The notes under the pieces: model-generated | The model's database searches: none | What the model was told of the DNA's origin: nothing | The model's input: only the letters and a program-made list of their open reading frames with translations | Translations under genes and position numbers: made by a program | DNA from: Burkholderiales bacterium | Lineage (GTDB): Bacteria > Pseudomonadota > Gammaproteobacteria > Burkholderiales > SHXO01 | Assembly (NCBI GenBank): GCA_026125625.1 | Contig: JAHCKU010000025.1 | Coordinates: forward strand, 1-16,548 | Direction of reading: 5' to 3' | Length of the DNA stretch: 16,548 nt | Shown: positions 7,023 to 14,030 of the stretch, in pieces | Layout: each line of letters opens with the position of its first letter | Position numbering within the stretch: the stretch's first letter is position 1

Positions 7023-7086
7023 GCCGGATCTTGAGGGCTGCAGCGCTTTCACCACGAAGCCGAGGAAGTGGCATTCGCAGCCGCGT

Positions 7087-8322
7087 CTACCCTGGTGCTT
7101 TGCTCTGCATGGCGACCTGCCCCAGATCCCATATCGGCAGGAACACCCCGAGCGCGACGATGAGAACCAGGACGCCCAGCAGCAGGATCAGCACCGGCTC
7201 GATCTGGGCGCCGAGCGTTTTCAGGTCGTACTGCACCTCACGTGTATACATGCCGGCCACCTCGTCCAGCATGTCGTCCAGCGAGCCGGACTCCTCGCCC
7301 ACCAGCATCATCTGCAGCGCAACCGGCGTGAACACCTGCGAATTGACAGCGGTACGCAGCACGCTTTCGCCCCGCTCGACACCCTCGCGCATGCGCTCGA
7401 TACGCTCGCCCAGATAGCGGTTGTCCACGACTTGTGCCACCAGGGTCAGACCCTGCACCGCGGGAACGCCGCTACGCAAGGTCAGCGCCAAGCTGTGAGC
7501 GAAGCGCGCCAGGGTCGCCTTGAGCACGATCGGTCCTGCGATCGGTATGCGCAGCTTGAAGCGATCCCAGCGATGGCGGCCATCCCCGGTCGCGAGCCAG
7601 GCACGAAACCCTGCCAATGCACCGGCAGCGGCGACCAGCATGAGCCACCAATACTGGAGACAGAAGTCCGACATGGCGAGCAGGGCGCGCGTCACCAGCG
7701 GCAGCTGCGCGCCGAAGGCACGGTAGGCCGCAGCGAATTGCGGTATGACGAACAGATTGATCACGGCCAGCGCCACCAGCATGACCGCCACTACGAAGAC
7801 CGGATAGCGCAGCGCCGATTTCACCTGGTTGCGCATCTCTTCCTGAAACTCCAGATGATGAAACAGCCGCAGGAAGATCTCCTCGAGCCGGCCGGTGGTC
7901 TCGCCCACATACACCATGGCCACGTAGAACGGCGAGAACACCCTGCCCTGGCGCTGCAACGACGCGGACAGGTCACGCCCGCTTTCCAGGTTCTCGCGCA
8001 CGTTGCGCAGGGCCTGCTTGAAGGCAGGATTGCCGCTCGATTCCTGCAGTCCGGCCAGCGCGCGCAGGATCGGCACGCCGGCCTTGAGCAGCGAATACAT
8101 CTGACGGCTGAACAGCAGCAGATCGATCGTCTTGACCGATGGATCATGCCGGCGCTGCGCCGGGCGTGGGTGCCCGGCAGCTGCGGCGGCCGGCTGGATG
8201 CGCACCGGCGTGATGCCGCTGCCGGCCAGAGCGGCCGCGACCGCGCCGCTGTCCATGCCTTCGGCCACCCCTTCGATCAGGGCGCCGTGCGCGTCACGGC
8301 CGCTGTAGGTGAATTGCGCCAT
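7087..8322 (-). CDS. mshG: MSHA pilus platform protein MshG (PilC/GspF-like)
   Basis: Polytopic inner-membrane platform protein, 411 residues, the usual size for PilC/GspF. It links the MshE motor to pilin extraction and polymerisation. The N-terminus MAQFTYSGRDAHGALIEG is typical of the family. Two T2SSF domains follow; the first contains LLLFSRQMYSLLKAGVPILR and VYVGETTGRLEEIFLRL, and the second repeats the pattern with LARFAHSLALTLRSGVPAVQ and MLVGEESGSLDDMLDEVA. Hydrophobic segments occur after each domain (around residues 170-195 and 220-237, and at the C-terminus PVLILLLGVLVLIVALGVFL). The start at 8322 lies two bases after the mshE TGA; the longer open frame to 8493 overlaps mshE and is rejected. 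Confidence 0.93.
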   Translation of the reverse strand: MAQFTYSGRDAHGALIEGVAEGMDSGAVAAALAGSGITPVRIQPAAAAAGHPRPAQRRHDPSVKTIDLLLFSRQMYSLLKAGVPILRALAGLQESSGNPAFKQALRNVRENLESGRDLSASLQRQGRVFSPFYVAMVYVGETTGRLEEIFLRLFHHLEFQEEMRNQVKSALRYPVFVVAVMLVALAVINLFVIPQFAAAYRAFGAQLPLVTRALLAMSDFCLQYWWLMLVAAAGALAGFRAWLATGDGRHRWDRFKLRIPIAGPIVLKATLARFAHSLALTLRSGVPAVQGLTLVAQVVDNRYLGERIERMREGVERGESVLRTAVNSQVFTPVALQMMLVGEESGSLDDMLDEVAGMYTREVQYDLKTLGAQIEPVLILLLGVLVLIVALGVFLPIWDLGQVAMQSKAPG

Positions 8323-8326
8323 GACG

Positions 8327-10030
8327 TCAATCGTCCGCCTGGGTGGACACGCGCATTGCCTCCTCGACCGTCGTGACTCCGCGCGCGGCGAGCATGGCGG
8401 CATGCCGCCGCAACGTGCGGCCCGCCATCTGCTGTCTGGCAGCCTCCAGGAAGCTCGACGGATCGCCATCGCTGGCCGCCTGCACCACTGCACGGGTCAT
8501 GTCCAGCATCTCGTACACGCCGGTACGGCCCATATAGCCGGTGGCGTTGCATTGCGCACATCCCTTCCCGTGCAGGAAACGCGGGTGGATCCCGTCGAGG
8601 TCCGGCTCCTGCTGCAGCCACTGCACCTCCGCCGGCTGCAGCAGATGCGCCTGCGCGCAACCGTCGCACACCTTGCGCACCAGACGCTGCGCCAGAACCA
8701 GCCGCAGCGACATCGCCATCATGTAACGCGGCGCGCCCATATCCACCAGGCGCATCGGTGTGCTCATCGCATCATTGGTATGTACGGTGGACAGCACCAC
8801 ATGACCGGTCATGGCCGCACGCAGACCCACTTCGACCGTCTCCCGGTCACGCATCTCCCCCACCAGAATGACATCGGGATCCTGGCGCAACGCCGAACGC
8901 AACACGCGGGCGAAGGTGAGCTCGATCTTTTCCTGCACCTGCACCTGGTTGATGCGCGGCAGGCGGTACTCGACCGGATCCTCGACCGTGATGATCTTGC
9001 GCTCGGGCGTATTGATCTCGGCCAGCGCGGAATACAGGGTGGTGGTCTTGCCGCTGCCAGTGGGGCCGGTGACCAGGATCATCCCGCTCGGCCGCCGCAC
9101 CGTATCACGCACGCGCTCCAGGATGTGCTCGGGCATGCCCAGCCGATCCAGGCTCAGCAGGCCCGAACCCTGATTGAGCAGGCGCATGACCACCGATTCG
9201 CCGAACTGCACCGGCATGGTGGAGATGCGCACGTCCACCCGGCCGTTGCGTACCTTGATCTGGAAGCGTCCGTCCTGCGGCAGGCGTTTCTCGGAAATGT
9301 CCAGACCGGCCATGAGCTTCAGACGCAGCACCAGCGCGGAAGCGATCCTGGGGTCGACCTCGGTCTGCACGTGCAGCACGCCGTCGATGCGGAAACGGAT
9401 GACCAGACGCGCTTCCTGCGGCTCGATGTGGATGTCGGAGGCGCGCACACTCGTTGCATCCTCGAACATCGTCTGCAGCAGGCGCACCACCGGCGCATCC
9501 TCGACCGTGGTGCCCGCACTCGGCACCACGAAATCGATGCTGTCGTCACCCAGTTCCTGGCCCAGCTCGTGTGCCAGGCCCGAGATCTCTTCGGTGCGGC
9601 GATAGATGCGGTCGATGGTCTGCAGCAGCAGGGTCTCGGTGACCACGGCCAGCTGAATCTCGCGCTTGAGGATGCGCGTGATCTCGTCGTAGGCCAGCAA
9701 GTCGGTGGGATCGGCCATCGCCACGCGAAAGAACGACTCGCCGTCTTCCAGCACCAGGGCGCGGAAGCGGCGCGCCTGCGCCTCCGGCAATCTGCCGACG
9801 AGATCGGGCTTGACGCTGAAGTGCCTGAGATCGACGTAGGGAATGCGTAGCTGGCGCGCCAGGGCGTGGCTGATCTGCTCCTCGGACACGAAGCCATCGT
9901 CCACGAATACGCGTCCCAGCCTGCGGCCACTGCGCTTGTGCGCCTCCAGCGCATCGCGCAACTGCTGCGCGGTGAGCAGCCCTTGCTGCAATAGAATCTC
10001 GCCGAGACGAACTTTTTCCGGCCGGGGCAT
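8327..10030 (-). CDS. mshE: MSHA pilus extension ATPase MshE with N-terminal c-di-GMP-binding domain
   Basis: Hexameric extension motor of the GspE/PilB family, 567 residues, cytoplasmic. The MshEN domain holds two tandem 24-residue c-di-GMP motifs: RLGEILLQQGLLTAQQLRDA (residues 8-31 in full) and RLGRVFVDDGFVSEEQISHA (37-60 in full). Motif I ends in His31 where the consensus has Gln; motif II ends in Gln60. The ATPase part shows Walker A GPTGSGKTT at 322-330, an Asp box TVEDPVE (348-354), Walker B ILVGEMRD (388-395), a His box HTNDA (417-421), and a zinc tetracysteine site C455, C458, C491, C494. The start at 10030 has a GGAAAGG ribosome binding site and fits the motif position. The frame is open on to 10540 but that part is antisense to trmL. 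It is the first gene of the operon, preceded by a long inverted repeat. Confidence 0.95.
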   Translation of the reverse strand: MPRPEKVRLGEILLQQGLLTAQQLRDALEAHKRSGRRLGRVFVDDGFVSEEQISHALARQLRIPYVDLRHFSVKPDLVGRLPEAQARRFRALVLEDGESFFRVAMADPTDLLAYDEITRILKREIQLAVVTETLLLQTIDRIYRRTEEISGLAHELGQELGDDSIDFVVPSAGTTVEDAPVVRLLQTMFEDATSVRASDIHIEPQEARLVIRFRIDGVLHVQTEVDPRIASALVLRLKLMAGLDISEKRLPQDGRFQIKVRNGRVDVRISTMPVQFGESVVMRLLNQGSGLLSLDRLGMPEHILERVRDTVRRPSGMILVTGPTGSGKTTTLYSALAEINTPERKIITVEDPVEYRLPRINQVQVQEKIELTFARVLRSALRQDPDVILVGEMRDRETVEVGLRAAMTGHVVLSTVHTNDAMSTPMRLVDMGAPRYMMAMSLRLVLAQRLVRKVCDGCAQAHLLQPAEVQWLQQEPDLDGIHPRFLHGKGCAQCNATGYMGRTGVYEMLDMTRAVVQAASDGDPSSFLEAARQQMAGRTLRRHAAMLAARGVTTVEEAMRVSTQADD

Positions 10031-10050
10031 GACCTTTCCAGGGGATGACG

Positions 10051-10099
10051 CTGGGGAAGCTCTGAACACGTATCGCGAGACGCATGCAGAGTTCCCCAG
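10051..10099. promoter_or_regulatory. Long inverted repeat in the mshE-trmL divergent region
   Basis: The plus-strand arms ctggggaagctctg (10051-10064) and cagagttccccag (10087-10099) pair over 13 bases with one unpaired base, around a 22-base loop that contains tcgcga. It begins 21 bases upstream of the mshE ATG, so as RNA it would be a strong stem near the mshE ribosome binding site. As DNA it could be an operator. It ends 78 bases before trmL. The rest of 10031-10177 shows no convincing -35/-10 pair. Confidence 0.6.
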
Positions 10100-10177
10100 G
10101 GTTATCGGCGCAGCACGTCCGCCTTTGAGGACCTGCCGGCCTGCTACCCGACCGCTTTCCCGGCACCTTGACCCGTC

Positions 10178-10654
10178 ATGTTCGACGTCGTTCTGTATCG
10201 ACCCGAGATTCCGCCCAATACCGGCAATGTCATTCGCCTGTGCGCGAACACCGGCTGCCGCCTGCATCTGGTCGAGCCGCTCGGCTTCCGTCTGGAAGAC
10301 CGTGCGCTGCGCCGCGCCGGGCTGGACTACCATGAGTACGCGACATTGCGCGTGCATCGCGACTGGTCGGCCTGCTGCACAGCGCTGGCCGGACAGCGGT
10401 ACTTCGCCTTCTCCACGCGCGGGACGCAGCGCTTCGATGGCGTCGCCTACGCCGCCGACGACGTGCTGGTGTTCGGGTCGGAGACCAGCGGTCTGCCATT
10501 GCAGCTGCTCGAGTGCTTCGAGCCTGCCCGACGGCTGCACCTGCCGATGGTGCCCGGCAACCGCAGCCTCAATTTATCGAATACGGTGGCAGTGGCGGTG
10601 TTCGAAGCCTGGCGTCAGCTCGGCTTCACCGGCAGCGACGCGCCGGGAACGTAG
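10178..10654 (+). CDS. trmL: tRNA (cytidine/uridine-34 2'-O)-methyltransferase TrmL
   Basis: SPOUT-family RNA methyltransferase, 158 residues, which methylates the ribose of the wobble base 34 in tRNA-Leu isoacceptors using S-adenosylmethionine. The sequence opens MFDVVLYRPEIPPNTGNVIR and continues LCANTGCRLHLVEPLGF, the classic TrmL N-terminus. The cofactor-binding knot is formed by VFGSETSGLP (about residues 97-106) and NRSLNLSNTVAVAVFEAWRQ (about 127-146). Length equals the family norm, so no extra RNA-binding domain is present. No strong ribosome binding site is visible, but the ATG fits the family start. The gene is divergent from mshE and convergent with gpsA. TrmL and gpsA are neighbours in many proteobacteria. 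Confidence 0.95.
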   Translation: MFDVVLYRPEIPPNTGNVIRLCANTGCRLHLVEPLGFRLEDRALRRAGLDYHEYATLRVHRDWSACCTALAGQRYFAFSTRGTQRFDGVAYAADDVLVFGSETSGLPLQLLECFEPARRLHLPMVPGNRSLNLSNTVAVAVFEAWRQLGFTGSDAPGT

Positions 10655-10721
10655 GCCAAAGGGATTTGCGGGCGGCGCGCCATCTGCAGCCGTTCTGCGT
10701 GGCCACCTTCCCGGCCGACCT

Positions 10722-11714
10722 TTACAGCGGATGCTCGTGCCGCGGCTCTCGCGACAGCAGCAACTCGACCGCCTGTGCCGGATGCAAGGCTTCGTACAGC
10801 ATGCGGCACACCGCCTCGGTGATCGGCATCTCCACACCGGAGGTTTCGGCCAACCGTTGCACCTCGCGTGCGCTGTGTACGCCTTCGGCGACGTGCCCGA
10901 GCTCGCCCAGCACCTGCTCGAGCGGCTTTCCGCCGGCCATGCGCAGCCCCACCTGCCGGTTGCGCGACAAGTTGCCGGTGCAGGTCAGGATGAGATCACC
11001 CACACCGGCCAGACCCATGAAGGTCTCCAGCCGGCCGCCGAGCTTCAGGCCGAGACGCGTGATTTCCGCCAGGCCGCGGGTGACGAGCGCAGCCCGGGCG
11101 CTTTCGCCGAAACCCAGGCCATCGGAGATGCCTGCCGCGATCGCGATCACGTTCTTCGCCGCGCCGCCGACTTCGACTCCGGTCAGGTCGCTGCTGGAAT
11201 AGATGCGCAGCCGCTGCGTGCGCAGCTCGCGCGCCATGCGCGTGGCAAAGGCTGCATCATCGGCAGCCAGGGTGACCGCAGCCGGCACCCCGCGCGCCAC
11301 CTCCTGCGCAAAGCTGGGCCCGGACAGCATGCCGCGCGGCGCACCCGCGGGCAGCTCCTCGGCCGCCACCTCGGGCGGCAGCCTGGCGGTACCGGCTTCC
11401 AGTCCCTTGCACAGCCAGATCACCGGCAGCGGGCGGGCCGCTGCCGCGACCAGGCGCAGCGAAGGACGCAGGCCGGCCATGCTCGCCCCGAGCACGGCGA
11501 AGTCACAGGCCTGCAATGCCTCGTGTACCTGCTCTTGCAGCATCAGCTGCGGGGGAAACGCGATTCCAGGCAGATAGCGCTGGTTGCTGCGCGCGACGGT
11601 CATGTCGCGGAAGTGCCCGGGATCACGTGTCCACAACGACACCGCGTGGTGCTGCGCCAAGGCGACGGCCAGTCCCGTGCCCCAGGCGCCGGCACCCAGC
11701 ACCGCGATCTTCAC
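10722..11714 (-). CDS. gpsA: Glycerol-3-phosphate dehydrogenase [NAD(P)+] GpsA
   Basis: Cytoplasmic enzyme, 330 residues, that reduces dihydroxyacetone phosphate to sn-glycerol 3-phosphate for phospholipid synthesis. The Rossmann fingerprint is GAGAWGTGLA at residues 7-16. Further family motifs are WLCKGLEAGT, LSGPSFAQEVARG, and the catalytic-lysine region GVEVGGAAKNVIAIAAGISD. The substrate-binding stretch is GLAGVGDLILTCTGNLSRNR, followed by VAEGVHSAREV. All key residues appear present. The start is a GTG at 11714 overlapping the TGA of the SH3 gene (GTGA), so it is likely translated with it. It ends 67 bases from the convergent trmL stop; that gap shows no clear T-tailed terminator hairpin. 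Confidence 0.96.
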   Translation of the reverse strand: MKIAVLGAGAWGTGLAVALAQHHAVSLWTRDPGHFRDMTVARSNQRYLPGIAFPPQLMLQEQVHEALQACDFAVLGASMAGLRPSLRLVAAAARPLPVIWLCKGLEAGTARLPPEVAAEELPAGAPRGMLSGPSFAQEVARGVPAAVTLAADDAAFATRMARELRTQRLRIYSSSDLTGVEVGGAAKNVIAIAAGISDGLGFGESARAALVTRGLAEITRLGLKLGGRLETFMGLAGVGDLILTCTGNLSRNRQVGLRMAGGKPLEQVLGELGHVAEGVHSAREVQRLAETSGVEMPITEAVCRMLYEALHPAQAVELLLSREPRHEHPL

Positions 11715-12160
11715 AGCCCCCAGACCTGGGTCACGCGCACGTAGCCCGCCATGCCGCTCGCATGGCGTACGCGCACGAAGTTGCCGGTGATTTCGATCAT
11801 CTCCAGAACCACGTCCTGCTCCGCCTCGAATACCAGCGGCGCAGCCTCGTCGGCGGATGCACGCGCCTGTGCGCGGGGGACGCGCACGCTGAGCGTGCGC
11901 CTGGCGGAAAGCTGCTTGTCCTCGATCCAGGCCAGCTCGCCGCTGGCGTCGCGCACCTTGGTCCAGCCTTCCAGTATCACCACCACTTCGACCGGATAGT
12001 CGCGCGACAGGATGGACAGCGGCCGCGCCTTCACCGACGGCGCGTCGTACAACACCGCCGCGTCGACGGCGATCGACTTGTACTCGACCGCAGCGGCGGG
12101 CTGGCTGCCGAACGCCAGCCCCAGCGCGGCCACACCGGCCAGCAGGCGCGCGGCACCCAT
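11711..12160 (-). CDS. Exported SH3-domain protein (bacterial SH3 type)
   Basis: Small exported protein, 149 residues. A signal peptide is clear: MGAARLLAGVAALGLAFG, with probable cleavage near AAA before VEYKS. Two bacterial SH3-like repeats follow. One has the pattern VLYDAPSVKARPLSILSRDY, then WTKVRDASGELAWIEDKQL; the second runs from VRVPRAQARASADEAAPLVF to FVRVRHASGMAGYVRVTQVW. Such domains usually bind cell-wall peptides or proteins in the periplasm. No specific substrate can be assigned. It lies between secB and gpsA, five bases after the secB stop and overlapping gpsA by four, so it is part of that transcript. A related envelope gene, envC, sits nearby on the other strand, but a functional link is only a guess. 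Confidence 0.8.
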   Translation of the reverse strand: MGAARLLAGVAALGLAFGSQPAAAVEYKSIAVDAAVLYDAPSVKARPLSILSRDYPVEVVVILEGWTKVRDASGELAWIEDKQLSARRTLSVRVPRAQARASADEAAPLVFEAEQDVVLEMIEITGNFVRVRHASGMAGYVRVTQVWGL

Positions 12161-12165
12161 GTGCG

Positions 12166-12642
12166 CTAGTGCGTGACCGGCGACTCGGGCTGCGCCTGGT
12201 TGGATTGCTGCTGCTGCAGGCGTTGCTGGTAGAGCGCCTCGAAGTTCACCGGCGCCAGCAGGAAGGGCGGGAAGCCGCAGCGGCTGATCGAGTCGGACAC
12301 CGTCTCGCGCGCATAGGGAAACAGGATGTTCGGGCAGGTGATGCTCAACACCAGATCGAGGCTTTCCTTGGGGAGATTGCGAATCTGGAAGATGCCGGCC
12401 TGGTGCGCTTCGACCAGGAACACCGTCTTGTCGTTGTGCACGGCGGTGGTGGTGACGCTGAGCGTGACCTCGTAATGACCCTCGTTCACCGACTTTGCCT
12501 GCGTGGTCAACTGTACGTCGACCCGCGGCGTCTCACGCTCCAGAAAAACCTGAGGGGCGTTGGGGACCTCCAGCGAGAGATCCTTGACGTAGATCTTCTC
12601 GATGGTGAACACCGCTTGGTTCTGTTGCTGCTCCTCGGCCAT
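12166..12642 (-). CDS. secB: Protein-export chaperone SecB
   Basis: Tetrameric cytoplasmic chaperone, 158 residues, that keeps preproteins unfolded and hands them to SecA. The sequence contains FTIEKIYVKDLSLEVPNAPQ, the SecB N-terminal signature, then VFLVEAHQAGIFQIRNLP and the highly conserved CPNILFPYARETVSDSISR with FPPFLLAPVNFEALYQQRL. The C-terminus is Gln-rich and not strongly conserved, as usual. The start at 12642 has a GAGGGG ribosome binding site. It follows trxC after 66 bases and precedes the SH3 gene. The grxC-secB-gpsA order is conserved in proteobacteria, with trxC and the SH3 gene as additions here. Confidence 0.96.
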   Translation of the reverse strand: MAEEQQQNQAVFTIEKIYVKDLSLEVPNAPQVFLERETPRVDVQLTTQAKSVNEGHYEVTLSVTTTAVHNDKTVFLVEAHQAGIFQIRNLPKESLDLVLSITCPNILFPYARETVSDSISRCGFPPFLLAPVNFEALYQQRLQQQQSNQAQPESPVTH

Positions 12643-12708
12643 GATCGCCCCTCGTGGACAAACAAAAGGAGGATTCTAGCGCATGGGCCGCGCCTGGCCG
12701 GATTGCAC

Positions 12709-13146
12709 TCAGACAGCCCGCTGCAGCCAGCTGCGCAGGCTGCGCGCATCCAGTGCGCCGGAGACACGATCCACCTCCTGTCCGCCCTTGAACAGAATCA
12801 TGGTCGGGATGCTGCGGATGGCGAAGCGCGCCGCCAGTGCCTGCTCGGCATCGGTGTCGACCTTCGCCAGACGCACGTGCGTGCGCTGCTCGCGCGCCGC
12901 CTGTTCGAAGACGGGCGCCATCATCTTGCACGGTCCGCACCACTGCGCCCAGAAGTCGACCAGCACCGGCAGATCGTTGCGGGCGATGAAGGTGTCGAAC
13001 GCAGCCGCCGTGAGCGAGGTCACCTGTCCGTCCAGCAGCGGCGCATGGCAGCGCCCGCACGTCGAATTCTCCTGCAGACGCGCAGCCGGCACGCGGTTGA
13101 CCGCCGCGCAGCGGGCGCAGACCAGGTGCAGCTTGTCCTCGCTCAT
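12709..13146 (-). CDS. trxC: Thioredoxin 2 (TrxC type, zinc-binding N-terminus)
   Basis: Cytoplasmic thioredoxin, 145 residues, reducing protein disulfides. An N-terminal zinc-ribbon has two CxxC pairs (C10/C13 and C30/C33: VCARCAAVN and TCGRCHAPL), the mark of thioredoxin 2. The thioredoxin fold follows from about residue 42, with the active site WCGPC at 69-73 and the cis-proline loop SIPTMILFKGG. In E. coli trxC belongs to the OxyR oxidative-stress response; no such operator was recognised here. The start at 13146 lies nine bases after the grxC stop, so the gene is co-transcribed with glutaredoxin. Its placement between grxC and secB is less common. Confidence 0.94.
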   Translation of the reverse strand: MSEDKLHLVCARCAAVNRVPAARLQENSTCGRCHAPLLDGQVTSLTAAAFDTFIARNDLPVLVDFWAQWCGPCKMMAPVFEQAAREQRTHVRLAKVDTDAEQALAARFAIRSIPTMILFKGGQEVDRVSGALDARSLRSWLQRAV

Positions 13147-13155
13147 GCGTGCCGG

Positions 13156-13422
13156 TCAGTCGGAGTCATCGGCGAGCAGCGGGTCGAGCTCGCCAGCGCG
13201 ATCCAGGGCCGACAAGTCGTCATACCCGCCCACGTGGACGTCACCGACGTAGATCTGGGGGACCGTCCGGCGCTGGCTGCGCGTCATCATCTCCACCCGG
13301 CGCTGCGGCTCGAGGTCGACGCGGATCTTGTCGATCTCCACACCCTTGCTCTGCAGCAGGCGCTCGGCCATGGAGCAATAGGGGCAGTAGCCGGTTGCAT
13401 ACATCGTGACGCGCTTGCTCAT
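13156..13422 (-). CDS. grxC: Glutaredoxin 3 (GrxC)
   Basis: Monothiol/dithiol exchange protein, 88 residues, using glutathione to reduce disulfides in the cytoplasm. The sequence opens MSKRVTMYATGYCPYCSMAE with the dithiol active site CPYC at residues 13-16. The glutathione-binding elements TVPQIYVGDVHVGGYDDLSAL are intact. Length is normal for GrxC. A moderate ribosome binding site (AAGGCAGAG) precedes the ATG at 13422. It lies 78 bases after the rhodanese stop, a gap without a clear terminator, so both may share a transcript. Confidence 0.96.
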   Translation of the reverse strand: MSKRVTMYATGYCPYCSMAERLLQSKGVEIDKIRVDLEPQRRVEMMTRSQRRTVPQIYVGDVHVGGYDDLSALDRAGELDPLLADDSD

Positions 13423-13500
13423 TGAAAACTCTGCCTTGATTTCAACAACACCCTCGCGCCACCCCGCATCAGCCCCGCGCAGTAGTTTTGCAACGGCGTG

Positions 13501-13914
13501 CTAACCCTTTTGCACCGGCATGCCGGCCTGCTGCCAGGCATTCATGCCCCCGCCCAGCGAGTAGACCTGAGCGAAGCCGGCTTTCTTCAGTGCGCCCGCG
13601 GCGCTCAATGAACGGTTGCCCGAAGCGCACACCAGCACGATCGGCTTGTTTTTGAATTTCTCCAACTCCTTTGCGCGCTCGCCGATCTGCTCCGCCGGTA
13701 TGTTGCGAGCACTGGGAACGTGACCATTCCTGAATTCACCCTCCCCGCGCACGTCCACCACCTGGGCGTCCTGGCGATTGATCAGCTGCACCGCCTCGGC
13801 CACGTTCGCCTCGCTGGTCTGGCTGATGCGCCGGGCGATCGACGGCCAGATGAACATGATGCCGCTGACGATGGCGATCAATACCAACCAGATGTTCTTC
13901 TGCACGAATTCCAC
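13501..13914 (-). CDS. Membrane-anchored rhodanese-like protein (YibN type)
   Basis: Rhodanese-domain protein, 137 residues, with an N-terminal membrane anchor. The start chosen is GTG 13914, giving (V/M)EFVQKNIWLVLIAIVSGIM, the usual start of proteins found before grxC. A further in-frame GTG at 13959 would add 15 residues of no family likeness. The membrane segment is about residues 7-24. The single rhodanese domain (about 36-135) has VVDVRGEGEFRNGHVPSARN and the active loop LVCASGNRSLSAA with the catalytic Cys in CASGNR. It probably transfers sulfane sulfur or acts in thiol redox near the membrane; the substrate is unknown. E. coli yibN sits in the same place upstream of grxC-secB-gpsA. 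Confidence 0.88.
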   Translation of the reverse strand: MEFVQKNIWLVLIAIVSGIMFIWPSIARRISQTSEANVAEAVQLINRQDAQVVDVRGEGEFRNGHVPSARNIPAEQIGERAKELEKFKNKPIVLVCASGNRSLSAAGALKKAGFAQVYSLGGGMNAWQQAGMPVQKG

Positions 13915-13990
13915 TTGAGTATCCCTATATCGAGTATTGAGCGCGATTCCCGGGCGCACCGAACTCCACCATGAGGTGCAGCGGCAGGGC

Positions 13991-13996
13991 TAGAAT
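13991..13996 (+). promoter_or_regulatory. Possible -10 box for gpmA
   Basis: TAGAAT matches TATAAT at five of six positions and lies 35 bases before the gpmA ATG, in the rhodanese-gpmA divergent region. No good -35 hexamer is found 16-18 bases upstream, so the call is tentative. Confidence 0.3.
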
Positions 13997-14030
13997 ACCG
14001 CACCTGATCTGTCAAACGGCGATGCACGGC

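Noticed and set aside
6877..7074. Small leader frame (65 codons) whose stop overlaps the pilin ATG
   Set aside because: The ATGA overlap suggested a leader peptide or mshF remnant, but the product is Arg-rich with no membrane segment or known likeness, and it has no ribosome binding site that I can see.
6928..8376. Plus-strand open frame of 482 codons
   Set aside because: Antisense to mshG and its flanks, His/Gln/Arg-rich and without family likeness.
8309..9850. Plus-strand open frame of 513 codons
   Set aside because: It lies antisense to mshE, is His/Gln/Arg-rich and has no recognisable domain; long antisense frames are expected in GC-rich genes.
10031..10540. Upstream in-frame extension of mshE
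   Set aside because: It would run antisense through trmL; the ATG at 10030 has a ribosome binding site and places the c-di-GMP motif at residue 8 as in the family.
10655..10721. Terminator between convergent trmL and gpsA
   Set aside because: Only four-base GGCC-type stems are present and there is no T or A run on either strand.
13915..13941. Repeated gagtat elements in the rhodanese-gpmA divergent region
   Set aside because: Two six-base copies 15 bases apart in an AT-rich promoter region are too short to call an operator.
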